The position numbers and the translations under genes are program-made. A model generated the notes under the pieces. It was not told where the DNA came from, searched no databases, and saw only the letters and a program-made list of their open reading frames with translations. Shown here in pieces: positions 28,115 through 36,316 of a stretch of DNA of 64,000 nt (the first letter of the stretch is position 1; the number at the start of each line of letters is the position of its first letter). The stretch spans positions 451,025 to 515,024 of the forward strand of contig JAFKGQ010000009.1 in the NCBI GenBank assembly GCA_017307755.1. The letters are read 5' to 3'. The DNA comes from Chitinophagaceae bacterium. Lineage in GTDB: Bacteria > Bacteroidota > Bacteroidia > Chitinophagales > Chitinophagaceae.

Positions 28115-30876
28115 GGTGTACTGAACAGGGCGGCGGGTATGAGCTGCTTTTCCATATGCGGTCCTTTTATAAAGACCTGCAGGGTTTGACCCGAACCGTT
28201 TTGGAAATAGTCGAGCCGGAATGCATGTTTACCCGCCGCCAACGCCCGGTCGCCCGATCTTTCCAGATCCCCATGACAGCCATCATTGTCTACGATCATC
28301 TGATCATCTATATATAACCGTGAGCCATCATCCGACACCGTATAAAAACTATACACGCCCGTCTCGGGGATATTGATCCAACCCTCGAACCGCAATCCGT
28401 ATTCATTGGCCCGTGTGGGCAAACTATCCAGCGCAGGCGTGCCGGCCAGCCCTTGTTTTACGGGCGGGATAGCATTGAACCGTGGTAGCGAGTCCCATTT
28501 ACCCTCGTACGAGGTATAGCGCAATCCCGGCCGGCTTGTGGTATTTGCGGTCTGTGCAGGATCGGGTGTCACTTGTTGAAAATCCTGCGTGGAGATCCCG
28601 CTGACACCGCCAGCGGTAAAGAACACCCGGCTTTTTAGTCGCGTAGACCGGGTGAGAACGATAGGGGATGCGTATAATGCGGAAGCGTTCGTAGGATCTG
28701 TTCCATCGGTGGTATAGCGGATGGCCCCTACAAGCTTTGTCAGCAGGCGAACCGTATCCTGACCGACGAAGATCCCGCCCGATGGAGATGTCACTGGCGC
28801 GGGCGCCGTGAGAAATTGCGCCACCACGTCTGAGCCTTGAGTTCGTGCTCGTAGCAGGGCGGGGGAGTGGAGTGTTAATGGTTCTTTATATACCGGTGAC
28901 TGTGGACCGGGTTCAGTTCCGTCGGTGGTATATCGGATCTCTGTATTTGGCTTCGACACAATCCGCACCTTTTGGGGTCCCTGCAGATAGCCCCCGGCGG
29001 GTAGGATAGCAAGAGGGACGGCGTTTTTTTCCGTACTCGTAAACCTGGCGGCCAATCCGCCCTTTGTCTGTAAGGTTATATGCAGCGAGTCTTTGGCAGA
29101 AAAGCCGCTGATCGAGTGAAGCAGGCTGTCGCTGCTCCGCAGATCGTCGGCAATGATCTCGCCCTGGAAATTTCCGGCGCCTAAAAAGTTCAGCGGTAGC
29201 ACCAGGCGGCGTTCATCACCGGCATTGATGACCCCAAGATACCAGTCTTTGCCCTTTTGGCGGGCAAAGACCACCAGTTCCCCGATCTTGCTGGGAGCAA
29301 GCACCCGGGTCTTGTCCCAAATGGTGGGGATCGCCCGGATCAGACCGGCGGCGGAGCTGGATAGATAACGGGCAGGATCATCGGCCCAGCAAAGAAGGGG
29401 AGAGTTATAGATAATGGGAAGGGCCAGCTGCTGTGCACGCGACGTGCCATAGGCCAGGCTGCTGGTGAAAACTCCCGGTGTATAATCGGCCGGACCCGCC
29501 AGAAAACGCGTGAAGGGAATAATGGCATTATTGATCGCACCCTGTGGCGTATAGGTCCGCCACTCCTGGCCATAGATGCCCTCCCTGCTGATCTCATTTG
29601 GGAAGCGTCTGTCATAACCCGTAGGTTTATTCGCCCCATGAAAATCGACCAACAGATGAAAGGCCAGCGCGTCTTGCAAGGCCTTTTCATAAAATCGTAC
29701 CTGTTCGATACCCTCTTTATCGATGTAATCGATCTTAAGACCCGCCACGCCAGCTTCATGCATCGTGCGGAAAAAGGACCTTCGGACCGAATCATCCCGT
29801 AAAGAGGCATAGGACTTCCAGACAAAAATGCCGATGGCGTGACGCCCGGCATAACGGACGAGGGAACGCAGCGAGTCCAGCGCATTTGGCCAACTGCTGT
29901 CCCAGCCCGCGTCGACGATGCTGTATTCAAAGCCAAGCTCGGCGGCCTTGTCGACATAGCTCTTTTCAAGATCGAGCGTGGTGACATTGTCATGGACAAA
30001 ATAGGACCATACCGCACGACCGGGTCGTATCCAGGACAGATCGCCAGGGCCTGTATGGGGAGGAGGGTTCAGATCGGCTATGATATCCGAATTCACCAGA
30101 TCGTCCAGGTTATCGGATACCAGCACCACCCGCCAGGGTGTGGTAATGGCGCCGCTGATCTGCCATCCCTGAGGATCGTTGATAAAATCGGCGTAGAGGG
30201 TGCCGGCGGAATCCGCACGCAGCGACATTCCGCTGTAATTGTACAGCGCCGCCTCCGTGATACAGGCATAATCGCCGGCGGCCGTCTGGTACGTCACCGG
30301 CGGGCCAAGCTGCCGGCGGCCCAGATCCTCGATGGGACGCGTATAATGCAGTCCTTCGTAGTAGTAGACATTTTCCTGGTACCACACCCTGCTGCCACGG
30401 GGAACATGCCAGGAACTGGATTCACTGGTGACAAGGCCGCCGGACGGGACGACATAACGAAAGGCGAAGCCTCCATCGAAGATCCGGCATTCAAGATCAT
30501 AACGCAAACCGTTCCCTTTATATCTGACGGCGATAACGGCCTGTCTGTAATGATCGGTGGCGACGGCATGGACACCCTTCCAGGGATAGGAACCATGATG
30601 TGTGGATAGGACCGGAGCGCCAAATCCGACATCGCCGCGTGTGTCTTTACCCGCAATGTCGATGCCCATCGTCGAGGCCCCTACAACGGGTCTGCCTTTC
30701 AAGGCCAGCGACCAGCCGAGACGATGAGATGCGTCCATAAAGATCGCCGCGCGTAGTTTCCCCGAAGGACTGCTGAGCTGGATAGGTATTGGGGACTGAG
30801 CTACGGCTGAAGAGATCGAGAACAAATAAAGAAGAATGGCAGAGATCGTTAGAAATCCGGAAAACCGTCGTTGCAT
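28111..30876 (-). CDS. GH97 glycosidase with CHB_HEX_C-like and PA14 modules
   Basis: This 921-residue protein has a signal peptide ending near VAQ27. GH97 N-terminal, catalytic and C-terminal parts span about 30-270, 280-560 and 565-640. The strand motif GVAGLKIDYID (Asp383 and Asp386) fits the nucleophile position of the retaining GH97 group, which includes alpha-galactosidases, rather than the inverting SusB type; this is inference. Two CHB_HEX_C-like segments (RYTTDGTEPGPQSPVYKEPL at about 655-720 and RYTTDGTDPTNASALYASPI at about 725-785) and a PA14-like module (about 800-910) follow. The gene starts 8 bp after the LacI stop, so both are probably one transcript. Confidence 0.9.
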   Translation of the reverse strand: MQRRFSGFLTISAILLYLFSISSAVAQSPIPIQLSSPSGKLRAAIFMDASHRLGWSLALKGRPVVGASTMGIDIAGKDTRGDVGFGAPVLSTHHGSYPWKGVHAVATDHYRQAVIAVRYKGNGLRYDLECRIFDGGFAFRYVVPSGGLVTSESSSWHVPRGSRVWYQENVYYYEGLHYTRPIEDLGRRQLGPPVTYQTAAGDYACITEAALYNYSGMSLRADSAGTLYADFINDPQGWQISGAITTPWRVVLVSDNLDDLVNSDIIADLNPPPHTGPGDLSWIRPGRAVWSYFVHDNVTTLDLEKSYVDKAAELGFEYSIVDAGWDSSWPNALDSLRSLVRYAGRHAIGIFVWKSYASLRDDSVRRSFFRTMHEAGVAGLKIDYIDKEGIEQVRFYEKALQDALAFHLLVDFHGANKPTGYDRRFPNEISREGIYGQEWRTYTPQGAINNAIIPFTRFLAGPADYTPGVFTSSLAYGTSRAQQLALPIIYNSPLLCWADDPARYLSSSAAGLIRAIPTIWDKTRVLAPSKIGELVVFARQKGKDWYLGVINAGDERRLVLPLNFLGAGNFQGEIIADDLRSSDSLLHSISGFSAKDSLHITLQTKGGLAARFTSTEKNAVPLAILPAGGYLQGPQKVRIVSKPNTEIRYTTDGTEPGPQSPVYKEPLTLHSPALLRARTQGSDVVAQFLTAPAPVTSPSGGIFVGQDTVRLLTKLVGAIRYTTDGTDPTNASALYASPIVLTRSTRLKSRVFFTAGGVSGISTQDFQQVTPDPAQTANTTSRPGLRYTSYEGKWDSLPRFNAIPPVKQGLAGTPALDSLPTRANEYGLRFEGWINIPETGVYSFYTVSDDGSRLYIDDQMIVDNDGCHGDLERSGDRALAAGKHAFRLDYFQNGSGQTLQVFIKGPHMEKQLIPAALFSTP

Positions 30877-30884
30877 GCGTTTGC

Positions 30885-31907
30885 TTATTTTGGCTGTGGG
30901 TGGATCGCAAGCCGCGATTCCAGGCTGATCTTTTTGAAAGAGTTCGATTCGGTTTGTTCCCGCTTGTCGAGCAGATCCAACAGAAGCTCCGTCGCTTGCT
31001 GCGCTTGCTCATACGGGTATTGTTCGATCGTGGCAATCGGAGGGAAAGCGGCGTACCTGATCAACGCCTGGTTGGAGAAACTGATGAAGCTGATGTCCTT
31101 ATTGATCTTCAGCTTCATTTTTCGGGAATACTCGATCGCGTCCAGTGTCACATTATCGTTGAAACAAAGCACCGCCGTTGGCTTTCTCTTCAGCGACAAA
31201 AGCCGGGCCATCGCTTGCTCAGTGCTTTCCCGGCTCAGGTCAGTGGCGGTAACAAGTTCCGGCTCATATTTCAATCGCTGTGAACCGATGCCCTTCAGAT
31301 AGCCTTCCTTCCGCTGCCGGCAGGAATAAAGCGACTCCGGGCCATTGATCATACCGATGCTGCGATGTCCCCGGGCAAGCAGAAAATTCACCGCCTGTAC
31401 CGTACCCGTCTCGACATTGCAGGCCACATAATGGATATCAGGGATTGCGGGCACACGATCGAAAAATACGATGGGAACGCCATGGCGCTTCAACTGGATC
31501 AGATGATCGTAATTCCGGGTGTTTTTGGCGATGGAGATGATCAGACCGTCGATACGTTGATGCATGATCGACTCCACAAGATGTTTTTCTCTTTCTTCGC
31601 TGTCATGCGACTGGCCCAGCAGGACCGAGTATTTATGCTGTGTGGAGATATCTTCGATCGCGCTGATGGCGGTGGAAAAATAGAACTCGGAAAGATCGGG
31701 GAGAATGACGCCGATGGTAAAGGATCGTTTTTTTTGAAAGAAAATGGCTTTTTGGTTCGGCTCGTAATCCATCTCGCGGGCGAGCTTCTGAACCCGGATC
31801 CGGGTCATGATATTGATACGTTCATGGTCATGCAGGGCACGGGAAACTGTAGAAATGGAAATATTGAGCTTTTTGGCGATCTCCTTTATGGTTGGCGGAT
31901 TGACCAT
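30885..31907 (-). CDS. LacI family transcriptional regulator
   Basis: This 340-residue protein begins with a LacI helix-turn-helix and hinge (TIKEIAKKLNISISTVSRAL, residues 5-24) and continues with a periplasmic-binding-protein-like sugar-sensing domain at about 60-335 (FTIGVILPDLSEFYFSTAI, later IVFFDRVP and TAVLCFNDNVTLDAI). It is predicted to respond to a sugar released by this locus and to control GH97, which it precedes on the same strand. It may also control GH92 and SusC through the palindromes at 15257-15313. It is divergent from the GntR gene across 122 bp. Confidence 0.93.
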   Translation of the reverse strand: MVNPPTIKEIAKKLNISISTVSRALHDHERINIMTRIRVQKLAREMDYEPNQKAIFFQKKRSFTIGVILPDLSEFYFSTAISAIEDISTQHKYSVLLGQSHDSEEREKHLVESIMHQRIDGLIISIAKNTRNYDHLIQLKRHGVPIVFFDRVPAIPDIHYVACNVETGTVQAVNFLLARGHRSIGMINGPESLYSCRQRKEGYLKGIGSQRLKYEPELVTATDLSRESTEQAMARLLSLKRKPTAVLCFNDNVTLDAIEYSRKMKLKINKDISFISFSNQALIRYAAFPPIATIEQYPYEQAQQATELLLDLLDKREQTESNSFKKISLESRLAIHPQPK

Positions 31908-31922
31908 CGTTAGGGGTTAAAA

Positions 31923-32025
31923 GTTGTAATTCATATAACATCATACAACTTAGGGCGAATATAAGGTTTTTTACTTAGTTATAACATTAAATAAATGTAA
32001 TTTATCATACAACCTAATACCTTTG
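31923..32025. promoter_or_regulatory. Divergent LacI/GntR control region with repeated half-sites
   Basis: Between the two regulator genes lies an inverted repeat, GTTGTA (31923-31928) and TACAAC (31944-31949), 15 bp apart. The ten-base word ATCATACAAC occurs twice, at 31940-31949 and 32004-32013. A -7-like TACCTTTG sits at 32018-32025, only 4 bases from the GntR ATG; no good -33 TTG is seen. The repeated words look like binding sites for one of the two regulators, more likely GntR because one copy abuts its own promoter. This is inference. Confidence 0.5.
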
Positions 32026-32029
32026 TGTC

Positions 32030-32761
32030 ATGGATACACCATTTAGAAAGGTCGGCTCGGACAAGTTATTGAGTGGAAAGATCGAAGAATCCATTGAACT
32101 GGCCATCCGGAGAAAGGACTACAAGGCGGGTGAAAAACTGCCTACTGAAGGACAGCTCTGTGACCTCTTTGGCGTCAGCCGGACCGTGGTAAGGGAGGCT
32201 TTGCGCAAGCTCAGCGCCCGCGGGCTGGTCGTCATCAAGCAAGGGAGTGGCGCCTATGTCAACGAGCTGAGTTCTGAATCTGCGATAGACTCGATCAACC
32301 TTTTTCTTGAGCTGACTGATGATGGATCCCTTATCTTCGACATCATCCGTGCCAGACAGCTATTTGAGCCCGAGATTGCCGGCCTAGCGGCCTTGAACCG
32401 CACCGCCGCCGAGCTGGACGAGCTGGCGGGAAACTTAGAAGCATTGAAAGCCAGTTCTATGGAAGACATCGATGGTCAGACTATCATCGACATCCGATTC
32501 CACAGTCTCATCGCCAGCGCCACCCACAACAATGTCGTTGCCCTGCTCATGCGGCCCATCTTCGACAACATGCCGAAGGTCAAAAGATCTATCTATGCCA
32601 AAAACAACCTTGGATATTTGACACATGACAAAAGCATGGTGCTGAAGTTCCACGAGGATATCTACGAAGCTATCAAAAATGCCGACCCGCGCGAGGCCTC
32701 TCACGCCATGTTGGCGCATCTCAAGGCCACAGAGAAAAACTTTAAGGATTCCCTGGAGTAA
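32030..32761 (+). CDS. GntR/FadR family regulator with FCD domain
   Basis: The 243-residue protein has a winged helix at about 16-78 (KAGEKLPTEGQLCDLFGVSR followed by TVVREALRKLSARGLVVIKQ) and a helical FCD ligand-binding domain at about 95-225 (FDIIRARQLFEPEIAGLAAL, with His and Asp residues typical of the metal- and acid-binding pocket). FadR-type FCD regulators usually sense sugar acids or other carboxylates. It stands divergent from LacI and is followed by non-coding DNA, so its targets are not evident beyond possible self-control. The candidate -7 box lies so close to the ATG that the mRNA may be leaderless. Confidence 0.93.
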   Translation: MDTPFRKVGSDKLLSGKIEESIELAIRRKDYKAGEKLPTEGQLCDLFGVSRTVVREALRKLSARGLVVIKQGSGAYVNELSSESAIDSINLFLELTDDGSLIFDIIRARQLFEPEIAGLAALNRTAAELDELAGNLEALKASSMEDIDGQTIIDIRFHSLIASATHNNVVALLMRPIFDNMPKVKRSIYAKNNLGYLTHDKSMVLKFHEDIYEAIKNADPREASHAMLAHLKATEKNFKDSLE

Positions 32762-33102
32762 ATAGTATTATAAGTATGGTATTTTTAATAGTCTATAAAA
32801 ATAGTAGACTATTATTTGGAATTTTATTTCTCTTCTATTATTTTTGTTCAACAGTTCCTGATTTATCTCCACCATTAATTATCGGGGGCATGATGATGAG
32901 GCTCTCAAATACCCTCTTTTCCTTTTTTCCACCAAAGGACATAAGTAGTCATTTTGTTGCTGAAATAAATAAATCTTTCAGGTGTCCCGCCAATCAGGAT
33001 GCTTGAGAACATATGGTGGAATATGTGTTCAAATACATACTGTAGCGGGCGCCGGGAAGATCCTTCTATATCTTTTAATCTATTAAGAAAAAAACTTTTA
33101 TT
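32762..33102. other. Intergenic region with two inverted repeats
   Basis: No convincing gene is present in these 341 bp. Just after the GntR stop is an A/T-rich perfect inverted repeat, AATAGTCTA (32787-32795) and TAGACTATT (32805-32813), with a 9-nt loop; it has no T-tract, so it may be an operator rather than a terminator. A second, imperfect repeat pairs GAACATAT (33007-33014) with ATATGTGTTC (33021-33030). A -7-like TATCTTTT at 33069-33076 could serve the redox operon that starts at 33103, but no -33 TTG is found at the right distance. Confidence 0.45.
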
Positions 33103-34362
33103 ATGAAAAGCATCCTTTATGGCTTTGCCTGCCTACTGGCTACGTTGGTGCTGGCCGATACTGTATCCGCCAATGTTAAAAAACCCTTTATTAAACAAGG
33201 TGTCTGGCGAGGGGTGTTTACCGTAAGCGAGATACAGGTGCCTTTCAATTTCGAAGTGAAGGGCGAGGATGCCACACATGCCGTTTTTACCCTGATCAAT
33301 GGTAGTAGAAGGGATGACTTTCATGTGGCTTATACAACGGAGGATTCTCTGTTTATAAAGATGAATACCTATGACGCCGCCCTGGTAGCCAAAGTTGAGT
33401 CGGACGGCAAACTGGTAGGCGAATACCGGAGCCTGGTGCCAGGCTTCAGGGGTAATGCGCTTCCTTTTGTCGCAGAATATGGAAAATCCTACCGTTATGT
33501 CGAGCCGGGACATGATGTCGCGCCCAGCTATGACATCTCCGGTAAATGGGAGATCAAAAATTACACAAAGGATGCCGTACCGGCTTCCATTGCACTGCTT
33601 AAACAAAACGGCAACAAGCTTACAGGTGTGATCATGACGGTGGTTGGCGATAGCCGGGAGATAGAAGGAACCGTGCAAGGCGATGAATTTGCGCTCAGCG
33701 GGTTCACGGGTCCCAGCCCCTTTTATGTAAAAGGGAAGATAAATGATGATAAGACACTTTCCGGCGAAGAAGGATTTGGCATCTATAAAAACTTAAAATT
33801 CGACGCCTTTAAGAACGCCGATGTCGAATTGCCAGACCCCTATAAGATCACTTTTTTAAAAGACGGGTATAAAAAACTGGATTTTACCTTTCCCGACCTG
33901 AATGGTAAACCTGTATCGCTTAGCGACGAAAAATATAAAGGCAAAGTGGTCATCGTAGAAACCATCGGCACCTGGTGCCCGAACTGTACCGATCAAACTG
34001 TGTTTCTCGCTCCCTGGTTCAAAAAGAACCATGATAGGGGAGTAGAGGCTATAGCGATCGGGTTTGAACAAAAGGACGATCTTGAATATGCCCGGTATAC
34101 GCTGGGTAAACTTAAAGAGAAGTACGATATTAAATATGACCTGGTTTTTGGGGGTATTGCCGATAAGAAAGTTGTCGCCGAAAAACTACCAGCGCTCAAT
34201 AAGTTCATAGCCTTTCCCACTACCATTATCATCGATCGTAAGGGAAATGTACGCGAGATCTACACTGGATATACAGGATCGGTCACCGGAAAGTACTACC
34301 AGGATTATGAACAGAAATTCAACCGGCTTTTAGACCAACTTATCTCAGAGCCTTCCGAATAA
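33103..34362 (+). CDS. TlpA-like thioredoxin-fold protein, copy 1
   Basis: This 419-residue exported protein (signal peptide to about SAN24) has two beta-rich segments at about 30-135 and 145-245. A thioredoxin-like AhpC/TSA-type domain follows at about 258-410 with the redox motif W291-CPNC. TlpA/ResA-type proteins reduce or oxidise disulfides in the periplasm, for example during cytochrome c maturation. The N-terminal segments are not a family I recognise. It is the first gene of a six-gene operon and has a close tandem paralogue 28 bp downstream. It may maintain the neighbouring peroxidase or YceI protein, which is inference. Confidence 0.88.
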   Translation: MKSILYGFACLLATLVLADTVSANVKKPFIKQGVWRGVFTVSEIQVPFNFEVKGEDATHAVFTLINGSRRDDFHVAYTTEDSLFIKMNTYDAALVAKVESDGKLVGEYRSLVPGFRGNALPFVAEYGKSYRYVEPGHDVAPSYDISGKWEIKNYTKDAVPASIALLKQNGNKLTGVIMTVVGDSREIEGTVQGDEFALSGFTGPSPFYVKGKINDDKTLSGEEGFGIYKNLKFDAFKNADVELPDPYKITFLKDGYKKLDFTFPDLNGKPVSLSDEKYKGKVVIVETIGTWCPNCTDQTVFLAPWFKKNHDRGVEAIAIGFEQKDDLEYARYTLGKLKEKYDIKYDLVFGGIADKKVVAEKLPALNKFIAFPTTIIIDRKGNVREIYTGYTGSVTGKYYQDYEQKFNRLLDQLISEPSE

Positions 34363-34390
34363 AAATTATTAACTATACAATCACCTTCAC

Positions 34391-35692
34391 ATGAAATGTA
34401 TGACCTCCATTTTACGTTACGCCCTTGCCGGCCTGACATTAATCTCTACTACGCTCTATGCAGGCGATAAACCCAGGGGTAAAGCACGACCATTTATAAA
34501 ACAGGGCATTTGGCGCGGCGTTTTTAACGTTGCTGAAGATGAAGTGCCTTTTAATTTCGAACTGAGAGGAAAAGACGCGGAACATGCCATCTTTACCTTG
34601 TTAAACGGCTCCAGGCGGGATGATTTTCATGTCACCAGGATCGGGGACGATTCTCTGTTTATCAAGATGAATACCTATGATGCGGCGCTCGTTGCAAAGA
34701 TTGAATCAGACGGCAGAATTACCGGTGAATACAGAAGCCTGGTGCCCAATTTTCGCGGTAACGCGTTGCCCTTTGTTGCTGAGTTTGGCAAATCCTACCG
34801 TTTTGTAGAGACGTCCCGGAATGTGCAACCGAAGGCGAACGTTTCCGGCAAATGGCAATTGACTGTATATACCAAAGAAGCTATTCACAACCAGCCAATC
34901 GCCTTGTTAAAACAGGTGGGGAACAAACTCACGGGTGTAGTGATGACCATTGTCGGAGATAGTCGCGAGCTTGAGGGTACAGTACAGGGGGACGAGTTTG
35001 TGCTGAGTGGTTTCACCGGCCCAAGCCCCAAGATATATAAAGGCAGGATCAATGACGACGGCTCTATTTCCGGAGTGATCAGTTCAGGCATATACAGTAA
35101 CCAAAAGTTCGACGCCATTAAAAATGACTCTGCCGAATTACCTGATCCATACACCATCACTCATCTGAAGGAAGGTGTCCGGAAGATCGAATTTACTTTT
35201 CCTGATCTCAACGGCAAGCCTGTCTCTCTGAGCGATGAGAAATACAAGGGCAAAGTGGTCATTGTTGAACTGGTCGGCACCTGGTGTCCGAATTGCACTG
35301 ATCAAACTGTGTTTCTTGCTCCCTGGTTCAAAAAGAATCATGATAGGGGAGTAGAGGCCATTGCCATCGGGTTTGAACAAAAAGATGATCTTGAATATGC
35401 TAAATATACGCTGGGTAAACTGCGGGATAAATACAATATCACCTATGATATCCTGTTTGGCGGCCTGGCTGACAAAAAGCTTGTTTCGGAAAAGATACCG
35501 GCCCTGAATAAATTTATCGCTTATCCCACCACCATTATCATCGATCGGAAAGGCGAAGTCAGAGAGATCTACACGGGGTATACGGGGACTGTGACAGGCA
35601 AATATTACGAAAACTATGTGTCTAAGTTCAATAAGGTCCTGGACGAGCTCATAGCCGAGCCGGCCCCGGATCAATACGCATTATCTCATTAA
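34391..35692 (+). CDS. TlpA-like thioredoxin-fold protein, copy 2
   Basis: The 433-residue protein has the same architecture as the preceding one: a signal peptide (to about YAG25), two beta-rich segments, and a thioredoxin-like domain with WCPNC at 298-302. The two proteins are closely similar along their whole length. The DNA just after the active site (about 33990-34090 and 35302-35402) is nearly identical, more so than the flanks, which suggests recent duplication or gene conversion. Its C-terminal tail extends about eight residues further. Retention of both active sites argues that both copies work. Confidence 0.88.
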   Translation: MKCMTSILRYALAGLTLISTTLYAGDKPRGKARPFIKQGIWRGVFNVAEDEVPFNFELRGKDAEHAIFTLLNGSRRDDFHVTRIGDDSLFIKMNTYDAALVAKIESDGRITGEYRSLVPNFRGNALPFVAEFGKSYRFVETSRNVQPKANVSGKWQLTVYTKEAIHNQPIALLKQVGNKLTGVVMTIVGDSRELEGTVQGDEFVLSGFTGPSPKIYKGRINDDGSISGVISSGIYSNQKFDAIKNDSAELPDPYTITHLKEGVRKIEFTFPDLNGKPVSLSDEKYKGKVVIVELVGTWCPNCTDQTVFLAPWFKKNHDRGVEAIAIGFEQKDDLEYAKYTLGKLRDKYNITYDILFGGLADKKLVSEKIPALNKFIAYPTTIIIDRKGEVREIYTGYTGTVTGKYYENYVSKFNKVLDELIAEPAPDQYALSH

Positions 35693-35707
35693 TCATTCAC
35701 GACAAAT

Positions 35708-36307
35708 ATGAAAAATAATTCTTTGGCGATCATGCTCTTAGCCCTGTTTACATTAGGCATTTTCGCTTTCAAAACCAAAAAACAGCAGTATATCGTTGAC
35801 CCCTCTAAGAGCTCGCTGGTCTGGATCGGTAAAAAGGCTACGGGCGAACATACGGGTAACATAGCTATTGAAAAAGGCGCATTTCAATTCGAAGACGCCC
35901 GACTAAAAAGCGGCAGCTTTGACATCGATACCAGGACCATTACGGACAACGATATCACCGATAAAGATAACAATGCCAAATTAGTAGGTCATTTGAAAAG
36001 CGATGATTTTTTTTCGGCGGAAACGTATCCCCGTGCGAGCCTGGTCATTACCAATGTTACGCCTGCCGGCGGTGGGAACTATACTATCAAAGCCAATCTG
36101 ACCATCAAAGGCATTACCAATGAGATCGGCTTCCCCGCACTGGTGTCGCTGTCCGGAAAGCAATTGAATGCAACGGCAAAAATCACTATTGACAGAACTA
36201 AATATAACATCAAGTTCAGGTCGAAGAGTTTTTTTGAAAACCTTGGCGACAAATTTATCTACGACAATTTCGATCTTGTCGTATCACTGGTGGCAACGGC
36301 GCAATAA
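35708..36307 (+). CDS. YceI family protein
   Basis: This 199-residue protein has a short signal peptide or membrane anchor (to about residue 22) and then the YceI lipocalin-like fold. Diagnostic parts are YIVDPSKSSLVWIGKKATGE near the start, LKSDDFFSAETYPRASLVI in the middle and a closing DNFDLVVSLVA. YceI proteins bind isoprenoid lipids such as quinones in a beta-barrel. It lies 15 bp after the second TlpA-like gene and 9 bp before the cytochrome c peroxidase. A quinone-linked electron transfer function in the periplasm is therefore plausible, but this is inference. Confidence 0.92.
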   Translation: MKNNSLAIMLLALFTLGIFAFKTKKQQYIVDPSKSSLVWIGKKATGEHTGNIAIEKGAFQFEDARLKSGSFDIDTRTITDNDITDKDNNAKLVGHLKSDDFFSAETYPRASLVITNVTPAGGGNYTIKANLTIKGITNEIGFPALVSLSGKQLNATAKITIDRTKYNIKFRSKSFFENLGDKFIYDNFDLVVSLVATAQ

Positions 36308-36316
36308 CCACCCGTC

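Noticed and set aside
30873..30884. GCATGCGTTTGC as a further LacI-type operator at the GH97 start
   Set aside because: Resembles the sites at 15257-15313, but lies between two genes of one apparent transcript and over the start codon, and is not a palindrome of the same quality; likely chance.
32776..33006. A 76-codon plus-strand frame after the GntR gene
   Set aside because: Sequence lacks any recognisable pattern, contains the perfect inverted repeat, and is A/T-rich low-complexity at its start; no ribosome site or family likeness.
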